64,000 nucleotides of DNA from positions 3,602,610 to 3,666,609 of the forward strand of contig NC_066518.1 in assembly GCF_024679095.1 (NCBI RefSeq), given 5' to 3'. The position numbers and the translations under genes were made by a program. Every line of letters starts with the position of its first letter. Within the stretch, counting starts at the first letter, position 1. The notes beneath the pieces were generated by a model. The model was not told the origin of the DNA, made no database searches, and saw only the letters and a program-made list of their open reading frames with translations. This DNA is from Eriocheir sinensis (taxonomy: Eukaryota; Arthropoda; Malacostraca; Decapoda; Varunidae). This document shows, piece after piece, positions 13,740-42,464 of the stretch.

Positions 13740-14770
13740 ATACAACGCCTTCCTCTCCCTCCTTCCTCTCGCTTATCTTATCTTGGTGTGTTGGTCTTGA
13801 AGTACGTCTTTATTATCTTCATTTTTCCCTCCATTTTCTCTTTCTCTCGTATTTTCTCCGAGCGACTGATACTCCTTCCTCGTCTTCGTTTTTATCTCTT
13901 CTTTCCTACTTTTCCTCTTTCTCACTTTCTCCAACCGACTAACACACCTTTTTTTCTTCCTTCTTTCCCTTCTCTTCTCTCTTTTTTCTCTCTCTTCCTT
14001 TCTCCAAGTGCCTGACATTCCTTCCTCGTTTTCCTTCTTCCATTCCATATCTCTTTCTTTTCCTCTCTCTTCGTCTTTCTCTAACCGATTATTACATCTT
14101 TATTCTCTTCCTTCATCCCCTTCTCTTCGCTCTTTTTCTCTCTTTTCTTTTCTCCAATCGACTGACATTTCTTCTTCGCTTTCCTTCCTCCATGTTTTCT
14201 TCCCAAATTTCTCTCCCTCTTCTTTCTCCAACCGACTTACACACCTTTATTTTTTCTTCTTCCTTCCCTGCTTAGTTTTTTTTTCTTTCCTTTTTCTGAG
14301 CGACGACCCCACACCTTCGTTTTTTGTCCTCCTTTCCTTCCTTGTCTCCTTTCTTCCTGTCTTTGAGCAACACCTTTTTTGTCCTCCTCCTTCCCTCCCT
14401 TTTCTCCTTTTTTTTTCTCTCTTCCTTTCTTTGAGCAACTCGCATTTTTTGTCCCCCTTTCTCTTTTTTTTTCCTCCTTTCTCCAAGTCACTAGCGCACA
14501 CACAACTTCTCTATTTCTTCCCTTTTTCCTTTTTTTCTTTCTTTTTCAGAGTTTTCTTTCTTATCTTCCATTCTCCTTTTCCTCCGTCTCTCTCCTTCTC
14601 GTCTCACATCAGATAAGAAGTATATACAACCCTCCCCTCCTCCTCCTCTTTCTCTTCTTCCTCTCCTTCTTTTCTTTCCTTCCTTTTATTTCAGAACATG
14701 TAACACACCTCTCTCTTCTTCCTTTCCTCTTATATTACTTTTTTTTATACTTTTCTCTCTCTTTCTCTTC
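13740..14770. repeat. Pyrimidine-rich degenerate minisatellite, unit about 66-76 bp
   Basis: A motif like 'TTTCTCCAACCGACTNACA', followed by TTCCTTC-rich filler, recurs near 13855, 13927, 14002, 14078, 14152, 14226, 14297, 14363, 14431 and 14483, mostly 66-76 bp apart. The strand is almost pure C/T between motifs. Open frames of up to about 200 codons rich in Ser, Phe and Leu cross it, but the unit is not a multiple of three and the frames overlap on both strands, so they are not genes. Confidence 0.8.
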
Positions 14771-15146
14771 CGTGTATATCATTATCTCGCCGTCTCATAT
14801 TTCATCCATGTAACAATGATCCAAATTTTTTTTCAGTATGTGGTCACTCACGCGAAATGAATATGTTCTTGATACGTGAGGGTGCAAAGGTGATCGTGTG
14901 GCAGGTGCTCGCGGGCAGGTGAAGGCGGATGCAGATATGATAGTGGTGGTGGTGGTGGTGGGAGGGGGGGGGGGGTGGCGGGGGGGGGAGGGCATGACTT
15001 TCCACTGATGAAGAATGACTTGGGAAGATTTATGTTTTACCTGTCACCTGTTGAAAGTGTGAAATCTAGTTAGGTGTTCGATTTCTATATCTGTTTTCGT
15101 TGTCTCATGCCAGTCTGTCTATCTGTTTTGGGGTCATTTGTCTGCG

Positions 15147-15149
<3 letters not shown>

Positions 15150-15181
<32 letters not shown>

Positions 15182-15460
15182 AATCACTCTTTCTCCTTAT
15201 CACTCAATATTTCTATCTGCCATTCTAATTAGCTATATATCTGTCTATCCTTCTATTTATCTATCGTTCTATCTATTGTTCTATCCTATCACTCTATCTA
15301 CCTATCACTCAGTATTTCTATCTATCAATCTACGAGTAATTAGCTATATATGTCTGTCCTTCTATTTATCTATCGTTCTATCTATTGTTCTATTCTATCA
15401 CTAAATCTACTTATCACTCAACGTTTCTATCTATCAATCTAATTAGCTCTATATCCGTCT
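15150..15460. repeat. (TATC)n and derived tandem repeat, unit about 107 bp
   Basis: A pure TATC run (15150-15181) leads into a larger repeat. 'TTATCACTCA.TATTTCTATC' recurs near 15197, 15302 and 15410, each followed by AATTAGCTATATAT and 'TTATCTATCGTTCTATC'. The unit seems built from decayed TATC tetranucleotides. Confidence 0.85.
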
Positions 15461-15499
15461 ATCCTGCGTCTATCCCTCCCACGGATCACTCTCTCTCAC

Positions 15500-15780
15500 A
15501 CATCCAGCTCATTCCCATCCCACAGGAGAACTCCCCCGGGGACTGGGGGCTTAGAACTTGGTGGGGAAGGAAGGGTGGAAGGCCGAAGGCGTGCACTAGC
15601 TCTTTCGTGGACCCAAAAATAGGCTTTTCGTACCTCAAAGCCGTCATTTTAGGTCCCCTCCGAGCTAGTGCACTTGCTACCTACCACTTGGCGAAGGGGC
15701 AAGAAGACCTCATGCAGTGTTCCGATGAAATATGTCATTTATCTCAGGATGTTAGTTGGTAACGTCGCCACCCACCGCCA
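15500..15780. other. Unrecognised segment with a 12-bp inverted repeat
   Basis: GTGCACTAGCTC (about 15589-15600) is matched by its exact reverse complement GAGCTAGTGCAC (about 15661-15672), giving a possible hairpin with a loop of about 60 bp. The segment is less repetitive than its surroundings. It may be an interspersed repeat, but no second copy was seen in this window. Confidence 0.4.
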
Positions 15781-15958
15781 CAAGTGTTAGCCCAGGTTTG
15801 TATCACCGATTAATCGTGTTATTAAGAGCGGGAACACAACTTGGGCGGGCTTGATATCACCTGTCTGCTGCGGGCAGCATTATCAACTCAGGCGTACTGA
15901 TATCTGAAGTCACATGCTCGCTACGCGTGAGGAAAGCCGTTCAGAATATATTCAAAAG

Positions 15959-15971
15959 CATATATATATAT

Positions 15972-16037
<66 letters not shown>
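15959..16037. repeat. (TA)n microsatellite
   Basis: About 39 TA units with one TAGA interruption near the left end. Confidence 0.97.
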
Positions 16038-16040
<3 letters not shown>

Positions 16041-16181
16041 AAATGTAGTTATAACACGTGATGGAGCGATGGTGCTACCGTATGGAATTTCGTTCTGGTA
16101 CAGAACAGTTAACTTTATTTTCAAAACATACTATTGAGAAAGTTTTTTTCTAAAGTAAAACCAAGAGGGCATTGTACTCAC

Positions 16182-16330
16182 GTGTCGACCGCCATGTCTC
16201 CTGAGCGTCTTGAACTGTTGAAAGTCACAGCGACATGAAAACGTCGCGCAGGCCGCTCCAGCCCTGCACCTGTCCTTTGTCCGGGCCGGGGCAGTCTGCA
16301 GGCGCCGACTCACACACCGCCTAGAGCTGT
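16182..16330 (-). other. Possible first exon of a minus-strand gene
   Basis: Read on the minus strand, a GC-rich stretch ends 'GAGACATGGCGGTCGACAC', followed at once by the strong donor gtgagt (+ strand 16176-16181). The ATG (16195 downwards) has G at -3 and G at +4. It would contribute only four codons plus two bases before the intron. No downstream exon was found on the minus strand to the left, so this could equally be a chance match. Confidence 0.25.
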
Positions 16331-16969
16331 GCCCTCATCATGGCAGTGCAAGCTCTCGAGTCGTTGGGAGGCCAGAGAATTGCTACTCTGGGCGCAGTCT
16401 CAGCACCATAACACTCCCTTTATGAATTAGCAGCACTTATAATACCTTATAATACCGACCTATATCATTTTATTATGTTAGCTTCCCTTAGTGCTTTTTC
16501 GTGAATCTCAGTAATAATAATAATAATAATAAAAATGTGTCCCAGTACTTGTCACCCATACATGACTTTTATCCCCTTTCTTCTTGACCTCCTTCACTAT
16601 CGTTTTTTCCTTCTCAACTTTCTCCATTGCATCATCGCCTCACGGTCGGTCGGCAGCGTGAGTCACCACCGTCACCAGACATTTACCTTTCCTTGTCACT
16701 CCCTCGCACCATTTCTCTTCCTCTCCCCCTCTCCCTCTCCCCCCCCTTCCCCTTCAGCTGGTCTTGTCTTCCGTGTCATGTTTTGCGCCTCAGTGACAAG
16801 TTCGCGACAGCATTCGTCATGAGTGTTGGAAAATGTCACGTTGCCTTAATGAAACAATAAGAATCCTTTAGTCTTGGCCGTGAGTTGTCGCTTGCCGAGT
16901 CATGATTAGCAAGATTTCTCCCCCTTTCTCTCTCCTCTTTCACACACACAATCGACTCTCTTTCTCCAG

Positions 16970-16970
<1 letters not shown>

Positions 16971-17031
<61 letters not shown>
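16971..17031. repeat. (CT)n microsatellite
   Basis: About 30 CT units with one TTT interruption. Confidence 0.96.
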
Positions 17032-17199
17032 CCAATTTTCTCTTCTCTGTTTTCTCTGTTATTCTGAAAAGCTGCTATTTTTGTGAACCATTTCTTTCTA
17101 TATTCAATTCATTAGTTTCATATTCTCTTCACCTAATAATTCACCTAACCCGAAAATGGTAAGAAAACATATATATTCTAAATAGAGAAGGTTGTGTAT

Positions 17200-17990
17200 T
17201 TAATAAGGTCTCCACCCAGAGGCAGTGTGTTCAGAATAATCTATGTTTAATGTTTCTTATCGTAATTAGATGTCATTCATATCTCAAGTATATACAGACG
17301 GCCGCTTAAAAAAGGTTCCCACCCAAATGAAATGAGTGTTCAGAATAATGAGAGTTTAATGTTTCTCCCCGACCTCCATCTCCACCCCACATAGTCCATA
17401 GTATCTCACAAACACGCAAGTAATATGTAGTTTGAATAATGAAAAATAGTGTAATGTTCCTTTGCCTGCGTTTTCCATTTCTTATATGGATTTACACCCT
17501 GATCCTCCTCCTCCTCCTTTCTCTTCTTTTCTTCATTTTCTTCTCATTTGTTCTTCACATTATGTTTATCTCACTTGCCTTCCTATTCACATTCTTGCGT
17601 CCCATCTTCTATTTCTCCTTCTTATCCTTCACCTCTTTCCCATTCTGTTCTGAAGCTTACTAATGCTCTTCTAAGCCTCCGTCACCATCCAACATAGTTC
17701 ACAATATCACACAAACTCGCATGTATGTTTAAAAAGAATGAAAGTGTAGGCTAATGTTCCTTGTCCCCCCCCCCCCGATCTTCATTCATCATAGCCTACT
17801 GTAACGCATCAACACTCTATCGTACTGTGAAGAATTGTGTTGAGAATAATAAATGCTAATGAAAAGTTTTAATGGCTCACCAACACGCAAGTAATATGTG
17901 TTGAGAATAATGAAAGTGTAATGCTCTTTCTAAGCCTTCAAACCCATTTTTCATAGTCTAGAATACTACACGCAAACGTTAAGGTATTTA
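17200..17990. repeat. Degenerate dispersed tandem repeat
   Basis: A motif like 'GAATAATGAAAGTGTAATG' followed by TTCC or TTTC recurs near 17232, 17341, 17432, 17737, 17840 and 17908. It is usually preceded by 'CACAAACACGCAAGTAATATG'-like sequence. Spacing varies (about 70-300 bp) because CT-rich inserts split the array. Non-coding. Confidence 0.65.
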
Positions 17991-17999
17991 GGCTAACTG

Positions 18000-18660
18000 T
18001 TTCGCCTGTCTTCTTTCTAACTAGCCTCCTCAACGATCCCTCTTCTTTTTGTCCTTCTTGTAACTCCCCTAATATTCCTAACATCTTACTTCGGTTATCT
18101 CTTTCCATTTGCTTCATTTCCTTCCTAATATCGTCTACTTTCTTTCCTCATCCCTATCTTCATTTGTATACATCCTCCTCCTATTCCTCCTCCTCCCTTC
18201 TCTTTTTTTCATTCTTCTTATTTTTCTCCTCTTTTCTTCTTCTTCACGCTATGTTTTCCTCATTTCCCTTCATATTCACATTTTTACATCCCGTCTTTTA
18301 CTTCTTTCCATTCATGCTTTCCCTCTTTTTTTATAACCCATTCTCTGTGTTGATTCTATGTCATTCCCCTCCCAGTCTCCTCCCTCCTTCCATCCCCTCA
18401 TACCACCACATCCTCCGCGCCTCCTTCCTCATCCCCTATTTTCTCTCCCTCCCTCCCCCACTCCTTGGCCTAGATGACGTCGCGGCCACAACAGCAATTA
18501 AGTCCAATCCCACAGTGTTGATCTGGGGGAGAAAGAGGAGTGTGGTGTTGGCTGGAGAGACGAGGGAAAGGGAGGAGCTGCTCGTATATTTAGGCTGCCA
18601 GGGATGTGATGTGGTGAGCAGTGTAGAGATGGAGGAAACTAGTGTATTGATGACGTTTAG
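18000..18660. other. Pyrimidine-rich intergenic sequence
   Basis: Mostly C/T-rich low-complexity DNA up to 18465, then about 190 bp of mixed sequence. Open frames reflect composition. No domain or splice structure was seen. Confidence 0.55.
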
Positions 18661-18663
18661 CAA

Positions 18664-18664
18664 G

Positions 18665-18705
<41 letters not shown>
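18664..18705. repeat. (AAC)n microsatellite
   Basis: Fourteen AAC units. A/G-rich sequence follows to about 18880. Confidence 0.96.
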
Positions 18706-18707
<2 letters not shown>

Positions 18708-19529
18708 AAAACACGAAGAGAGAGAAAAAGAAGAAAAAGCTATAGAAGAAAAATACGATGAGGAAAGAGAATGGGAATGAAAAAAAAATATGAAGAAGGT
18801 GAATTAGAATGAAAAAATGATGAAGGAAGAGAATGAGAATGAAAGAAATGATAAAAAAAATATGAATCAAAATAATCACATTTAGCAAAACCAGCAATTA
18901 ATTCAAATGTCGCGGTCAGATTAGAAAACGCGATTACGGTCCAGGGCATCGGAGTAGCAGGTGGGGGGATGTTGAGGAGGAGGCTGAGGACGGACGGGGC
19001 CAGCTGAGGAAAAAGGGAGCCATACGAGAAGGCGGGGCTGGCGAGACCTACAACACCGTAATTATGAGGCGACCATCAGCCCCGGGCCCGTGAGAAAACG
19101 TGTGGTTGTGGCGACAGTGGTTTGTTCGCTTCGACGGTTAGGTTTTCGAACATTTGCTACCATACTTTATATCTGGAGTCTTGTGTGTGTAGCATTTTGT
19201 CTGTACTCTTTCCTGAACCAGTCTGTTGCTGGAATCCTTCATCCGACTTCATCCGATTTCGATCCTCTTTCGGCTACTCTTGAAATCAACTATTCATAGC
19301 AGCGCCAGATGCTTTTTTGTTTAGTCTTATATTGCCATTATGCTGCCTCCTTAAATGTAAAAAATAGGGGAGGATCGAAGATTCAGTTCAGAGGGACAGA
19401 GCATGGTCAGTTTCCTTCTCTGGTTAAATTCTCTTTGCAATTTCTTTCATCTTAAAGCGTTTTACGTATATGAGATCTTCAAAAATATTAATTCTCTTAC
19501 GGCAAAGGAAGGTAAACCTCCCGCGGCCC

Positions 19530-19715
19530 CGCTGCACACGACTTTCTACTCCAGCTCATCCCTATTCGGATCCCTTATGCTAGAGTTAATTAACGTTTTC
19601 ATTCCTTCATACCTTTCGCTGGAACAGCCTTCCTTCGTCTGTATTTCTTCCTGCCTACGACTTAAACGCTTTCAGAAAGGGAGTATCAAAACACTTCTTC
19701 ATCCTATTTTATTTA
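19530..19715 (+). mobile_element. Degenerate LINE 3' fragment
   Basis: Weaker but collinear match to the LINE tail at 38.6-38.85 kb. It shows 'CACACGACTTTCTACT', 'AGCTCATCCCTATTCGGATC', 'CGTCTGTATTTCTTCCTGCC' and 'TACGACTTAAACGCTTTCA', all in order and heavily mutated. It represents the last part of the open reading frame of an old copy. Confidence 0.7.
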
Positions 19716-19904
19716 ACGCTCTCTCAATATTAATCGACTTTGCACTTAGTCTGCGAAGGGCAATAAACAGCATCATATCGTAACCGGTGCAGAAATAGAA
19801 AGCAAAACATCGACTACAATGGTGTTAGAATATTTTCACTGTGATATGGAGTACTGTGCCGCACTGTTTCATTTTTTACAGTCACTAAAACCGTGAATTG
19901 AGTC

Positions 19905-20150
19905 TACTCAATTAAGTTGGATAAATTCAGATTCAACAAAGACATAGGTAAGAATTGGTTCACCAATAGAGTGGTGGATGAGTGGAACAGGTTCGGCAGT
20001 CATGTTATGAGTGCCAATACGATAGACATTAAAGAAGAGGTTCAATAAAGTCATGGGCGGTGAGGTTAGGTGGGGCTATATTTACAGGACCTGCCTTGTA
20101 TTGACCTGCCGGCCTCATGCAGACTCCCTCCGCTTTTATGTTCTTATGAA
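19905..20150 (+). mobile_element. 3' fragment of a second LINE family
   Basis: Translates through 'KFRFNKDIGKNWFTNRVVDE' and 'WNRFGSHVMSANTI'. This is a C-terminal segment I recall from invertebrate LINE open reading frames ending in 'WNrL...FK'. It is followed by a 3' segment reading 'CRPHADSLRFYVLMN'. It ends about 160 bp before the TATA-like box of the CUB gene. Family assignment is from memory. Confidence 0.55.
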
Positions 20151-20305
20151 CAGACTGCCAAACGACCAAACACCCCGGAAGCTGAGGCCTTGCATCAGCG
20201 TACTGCCTGACACATGTGTCATTACACGAGGCGGGAACTTTAATAAGGTAATTGATAAGCTGGCCAGGGGTGGGCCGCACACCTGCCTTCCGGGAGTGAT
20301 AGGTG

Positions 20306-20345
20306 CATATAAGTGTGTGTCGCGTCCAGCAGCGTCCGCTGGGCA
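20306..20345 (+). promoter_or_regulatory. Candidate core promoter of the CUB gene
   Basis: CATATAAG at 20306-20313 is a TATA-like box, with GC-rich sequence from about 20320. A start site about 25-30 bp downstream would give a 5' UTR of about 130 bases before the ATG at 20470. Only motif and spacing support this. Confidence 0.35.
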
Positions 20346-20469
20346 CACGCACGACCTGTACTCTCACGGGGAAGACAGGGCAGGGATAGCTCCGGCCTTG
20401 ATCTTCGGGAACGCAAGTCCAAATATTCCTGTCGGTTCGCAAAGTGTTCCCGCGGCTGACGACTGAAGG

Positions 20470-36106
<15,637 letters not shown>

Positions 36107-36950
36107 AGGCTGCGAAGACCTGTGGTGACTGCCCGGCCTCTACCGATTATTTGAGGAACATTAGTGATCCCAGTTGTTTTATTGTAAATCTTTAATGGCT
36201 ACGCAGGTGATCTTGACTAACTATATTTTACTTGGGATTACTCTCTGAAAACAGACGATAAATATCCAGATAGCACATTGTCTATAATATACGAAAATTT
36301 GAGCATGTTGCAAGATTCAGATCAATACAATATTTCTAAGCATAGCTACGTTTAAATACAATACAAAATCTGCTAAAAAGCTGCCGACATTGAATAATTA
36401 CTTAGATGCTGATTTGTGCACATTTCGTCCCTAGTGGTCATGAGCAATTCATCGCAGTGACAAAAGGCAAATAATTTTCTATTGACACAGTTATACACAT
36501 ACAAGCACATTACACACAGTACTCTGAGCTTTTATTTCAGTCATCTTCCAGGCCAGTATAAAACGTATGTGGCAAATGCTCAGTGGTTTAGATTCATCTA
36601 CAATGAAGTTTCACGAGGTTCATTTTCATTACCCACCTTTTTCTGTTATGTATTACTATCCTTTTTTTCTGGAATTCAGTATGTGTTGACTTATTGTTGT
36701 ATATTTCACTGATCAACCACAATTCACTGGGGACTCTCAACAAGAGCCACACGGTACCAAAGCAGGACAATGAAAATTATTCATGTTTTGATCCTCATTA
36801 TTTCTGAGTGGCGCAAGAATGAGATGAGGCTCTTGGCTGTTCCAAAACTCAATGTCTTCCATTCATAAACTATTAATTTTAGTACAGAAAACCTTTCAGA
36901 AAACTATCTTTGTATATATTTCCAACAATAAACTAGACAGCTCAAGACCT
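36107..36950 (+). other. Probable 3' UTR of the CUB gene
   Basis: AT-rich, non-repetitive sequence after the stop. The first clear AATAAA is at 36927-36932 (CAATAAACTAG). No downstream element or transcript evidence is available, so the length is uncertain. Confidence 0.45.
36927..36932 (+). terminator. Candidate polyadenylation signal AATAAA
   Basis: Canonical hexamer about 820 bp after the CUB stop codon. Confidence 0.4.
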
Positions 36951-37119
36951 TAATAATAATAAGAGAAAGAAAAGCCAAACACTGCTCTCACACAAGATAG
37001 ACCGGAAGAGTTCCGAGCAGATGGTCAGTTTGGGTTTTAGAGGCGTCTAGACACATGAAGTAGAAGTTCTGTGTTCGTTCCTCCTCCTCACTAAAAATAA
37101 AAATACTGACCTGAATACT

Positions 37120-37740
37120 TCATGCCAGTCTCGGCTGTTCCAGCAGCGACTGCATCGTAAAGTTCGGTGGGACGACCTGAGGATGTACTTTTCCGATTTC
37201 CCGTGGAATGATTACTGCTTCCAGGACAGAGACCCCTCTGTGTGTGCCCAGCACATCACCGAGGTGATTGTCTTTGGAATGGAGGCACACATTCCATGTA
37301 CTTCTCTACTCCTCATGCAAAAAACCCTTGGTTCAGTCACGCTTTTAAAGATAGAGAGGCAGCTCACAAAAGGTACCTGAGCATTTGAACTCTTGCTAAT
37401 CACCATCTTTACATTTCTGCCCGGAATCGTCCCAAATCTACTCTTCGACTTACCAAAACACTTTCATCATTAGTAAATGCCAACACTTTGCTTTTTTCTC
37501 TAATTCTTCCAGAGACTTCTGGCACCTTGCTAAAAATATCTCGAAAAATTTCACTTCTTCATCTTTCCCTCCTCTTCTTAACCATGACAGCAGCACCGCC
37601 GTCACACATATCTCTAAGGCTGAACTCTTCGCTCAGACTTTCTCTAAAAATTCCACTCTGGCATTATTGCTGTTGAACCTGCTACTCCTGCTATTACTGC
37701 TCCCATTAGGAGTGAGCCAAGCCTCACGACAACCAAACAG
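37120..37740 (+). mobile_element. LINE internal fragment (endonuclease-RT linker)
   Basis: Reads 'FSDFPWNDYCFQDRDPSVCA', 'ITEVIVFGMEAHIP', then after frameshifts RDFWHLAKNISKNFTSSS-like and 'ISKAELFAQTFS' segments. This is the region between endonuclease and reverse transcriptase in the same LINE family as the copy at 49.7 kb (from memory of that family). Several stops and shifts mark it as dead. Confidence 0.75.
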
Positions 37741-37997
37741 CCTAAGGAGATGCGAACACTTGTTATTTGAATAGAGAAAACAATTATTTTTCCTTGGCCG
37801 TTTTCTGCGCGAGCACTTAACCAGTGCTCTGGTCTGATCATCCTTTATAAGTTAGTTCCCACAAAAATAAAATCCAATCGGCATGAATAAAGGCTTAATG
37901 TTACATAGCGTACATTATTTCTATTCGAACCTGATGCTTCAGAAAAAAATAGCATTTCAACTTGCTGAGCACGATATGCCCGTTGCAAGACTTTTTT

Positions 37998-38419
<422 letters not shown>

Positions 38420-38429
38420 GTTGCATACT

Positions 38430-38965
38430 CGTATGGAGTATGTATCTCACGTGTGGGGGGGCTCCACTCACACAGCTCTCTTGGACAGAGTGGAGTCTAA
38501 GGCTCTTCGTCTCATCAGCTCTCCTCCTCTTACTGATAGTTTTCTACCTCTTAAATTTCGCCGCCATGTTGCCTCTCTTTCTATCTTCTATCGATATTTT
38601 CATGCTGACTGCTATTCTGAACTTGCTAACTGCATGCCTCCCCTCTTACCGCGGCCTCGCCACACACGACTTTCTACTTAAGCTCATCCCTTTACTGTCC
38701 AAATCCCTTACGCAAGAGTTAACCAGCATCTTCACTCTTTCATCCCTCACGATGGTAAACTCTGGAACAATCTTCCTTCATCTGTATTTCCTCTTGCCTA
38801 CGACTTGAACTCTTTCAAGAGGAGGGTGTCAGGAGACCTCTCCTCCCGAAATTGACCTATCTTTCGGCCACTCTTCTAAATCTTTTTAGGAGCAGTGAGT
38901 AGCGGGCTTTTTTTTTAGCATTTATTATCTTTTTTTTTATGCCCTTGAACTGACTCCACTGCTGT
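38430..38965 (+). mobile_element. LINE 3' fragment
   Basis: Reads '[20 protein letters not shown]', '[20 protein letters not shown]' and '[20 protein letters not shown]'. After one frameshift it continues to the 3' end with 'AGCGGGCTTTTT' and the CCCTTGAAC.GACTCC blocks. It has the same orientation as the fragment at 37.1 kb. The reverse transcriptase part expected between them is missing and a long TA array occupies that place. Confidence 0.88.
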
Positions 38966-39408
38966 AAAAAAATACTAATATTTATTTTAATTCTTGTTTT
39001 CCCATCCGCAACACTGATGAGGCTAAATTTTAGTTTCACGCCTTTACTCTTTTTCCAACTCCTGCTGCGTATTAGGCATGAATGAAATGGGTGCTATAAT
39101 ATAAACCAATAGACTTTTGATAGCTGACACCGAACTCCTGAACACAATCAACAACAAAGTCATCCAAGGCACTCCACAAACCCGCGAGAATGACACAACA
39201 CGAGTACGCGACACAAGCCTTTGTATGGTTATCGTATTACGTCAACGTGAACATTGTCATTTTCCTCGTGTGGAAGATTTTCCTGTCACTGTTCCAGAAT
39301 ATTTTTAGTACTATGCGCGTCATCCGTTACATATGTATAAAATATATGCTCTATAATAATAGGGGGAAATACACAAATAGACATGTGTACACAAGTGCTG
39401 TTTAGAGT

Positions 39409-39651
<243 letters not shown>

Positions 39652-39659
39652 AGATACTT

Positions 39660-41058
39660 TGTTAGCGTGTGCTAATGTGCTGGAAAGCTCTAAATCACAC
39701 TAGACACAAGTATTTTACTTCACGAATATGTATAGATAAAATTATTCGTTTGATTTATGTTTGATTTCAAAGATTTTTTTTATACTTTACTTCACCCCTT
39801 TGAATGCAGAGAAGTGCTGTGTTGCCCCGAGGCTCTTGCGCCCTCCACACCTTTGATCTCGGCAATTCCATCCAACCCTCCTGCAACGACTGAGGGGTGA
39901 AATCCGTCCCCTCTCAGCCCCTGGTCTCAACAGTGTTAATTCCCCTCCCTTGTAAAGTTCGGAATCCAACAATATCACCCTCTGCAGCTGCAGGTCGGTG
40001 TGGCAGGGTGCTGGAGGCTGCCTCGCCCCGCCCCTCCTCACGCCCGTCCAGTTGCCTCACAGATTTAAGGGAGTTGCCAACTTTTCCTTTATTGTTGCAT
40101 TATCCGGCAGAGTCTCCTCCAATCAATAGATGGAGGTGATTCAGAGGTGTGAGATGCAATCATGATCCAAAACTAGCCTCCTGCGTGAAGACACTTCCAG
40201 TCTGGTGCTGAGCCTCGTGGCGCACGCGTCTGGAGCAGCCCGTCTGGCGCATCTCAGAGCCCCGTCACGAAACACTGCCGCGCGGGGACACACACGCCTG
40301 CACGGCACCGGAGTTTAACACAGCACAGCAAATTACTCTGAAGTAAGGACTTACTTTGTGTATATAAAACTCTTCCTGCTAGACAGCTTTATAACGTTTT
40401 ATATTTAATTTGTAAACTTGACAATGGTGATGCTGCGGTGACATCGTTCCCAAGCTAGTGGCCTGGAAGCTCGCCAAAACTGAGAAGGAAAATTGGACAG
40501 TTCTCGTAAACTTGCGCCACTTACAAGTCTGCCCGGTAGAGATAACGACAGCAGCACCACTTTATTGTTGCTTTTCGAAGTTGCATGTTGATTTAGTTAT
40601 AGTTATTTGCCTAACTAGATATTTTTCCAAATCGAAAGAAAATTACCAGGTGAATGGCATTTGCAGTACTCTGTGGTTGGTAGATTCACATCACATTGTT
40701 CTTCGCCTCTCCTGATAATATTTTACATGATAATCGAGTGCCACACGTGAACTTATATTTAGCTTCGCCTCACATCCACGCGGCCTCACCTTACCAAGGC
40801 AACCTGCAACACCTGCCGCAGAGAGCGATACGTCTGCTCCGCCGCCTCAGTGACGCAAGTAAACGTCAGCCGCTGGTCGTGCACATTACTTTCCCACGTG
40901 GGGTCAGGAATAACTGGTGCCGGAGGCTGCGGCGAGGGGCTCGGGTTACCCGGTGCGGGGGACCGCCAGGAGACTTATCAACACATTATCGCCTGGCTAA
41001 AGTTACCTCCGTCGGCCTGTCCTGTCGACCACGCCCCTCCCGCACGCGTTATGTATAC
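39660..41058. other. Intergenic, nothing firmly recognised
   Basis: Moderately GC-rich mixed sequence. Open frames are short and overlap on both strands. No family resemblance or splice-linked exon chain was found. Confidence 0.55.
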
Positions 41059-41455
<397 letters not shown>

Positions 41456-41632
41456 ACTACACCCCACAGAGTTCATGCGTTAAGCAAATCGATAGATCCT
41501 GCCATGAGGTACTGAGGATGGGATAAGGCATGGAAACTTGCCCGGAGGAAGCCCCGGGTTTGACGTCGTAGGTTGAGCGAGACGCCCCCCCCCCCCTCCC
41601 CGGTTTATGTATGACCCTATTGATATACTTAC

Positions 41633-41637
<5 letters not shown>

Positions 41638-41674
<37 letters not shown>

Positions 41675-41679
41675 CACAG
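41638..41679. repeat. (CA)n microsatellite
   Basis: About 20 CA units with one CGCA interruption. A C-run lies upstream at 41585-41596. Confidence 0.95.
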
Positions 41680-42009
41680 GAGCCCAGTATGAGCTGCAGG
41701 TATCGGCCGCCGGCCAAGGAGATGCTAGCCGTGAATCCATGAACATTGCCGCTCGTTAGCCCATCATAGCGCGCCAGTGTCCCTTGGCGTGGCGGCCTCA
41801 GCTTTGTGTTGTGATCCGTCACTGGCGGCGGACCCCTGCGTCGCGGCAACGTGGCGGCTCATCGATCACATTATCATCAACTCGCGGCTCCCCGGTCCAG
41901 GCCGACGACGACGGTAAGCGGCTGCACAGATTTGATGGCACTCAAACTGCACTTTGCCAGCGTCCAACGAAAAGTCGCGCAGCTTACTGAAAAAGTGGAG
42001 AGAAAAAAA

Positions 42010-42119
<110 letters not shown>

Positions 42120-42369
42120 ACCCAGATGTCCTAAATGATGAGGATTTTGAGCCCTAAAAAATGTCAAGCTAACATGGTCGCCTGGACGGACGGGCGAGGG
42201 AGACAGCCACTCGCTCCTCCATCATTGCCGCGATGATATCGTGGCCACACTCCGTCTGGCGGCGCACTAGACACCGTTAGCAAGGCGAGACGTCCCGGCC
42301 CCCCTTGCCCCCTGATCCGCCTGCATGACCCACTCTGGCGGGAATCAAGGCGTGCGTCGCCCTCAGACT

Positions 42370-42393
42370 ATGCTGCTGCTGCTGCTGCTGCTG

Positions 42394-42463
<70 letters not shown>
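42370..42463. repeat. Compound (CTG)n-(TG)n microsatellite
   Basis: Eight CTG units followed by about 34 TG units. Confidence 0.96.

Positions 42464-42464
<1 letters not shown>

Noticed and set aside
14008..14813. Ser/Phe/Leu-rich frames of 144-202 codons
   Set aside because: They lie wholly in a pyrimidine-rich minisatellite whose unit is not a multiple of three, with opposing frames equally open.
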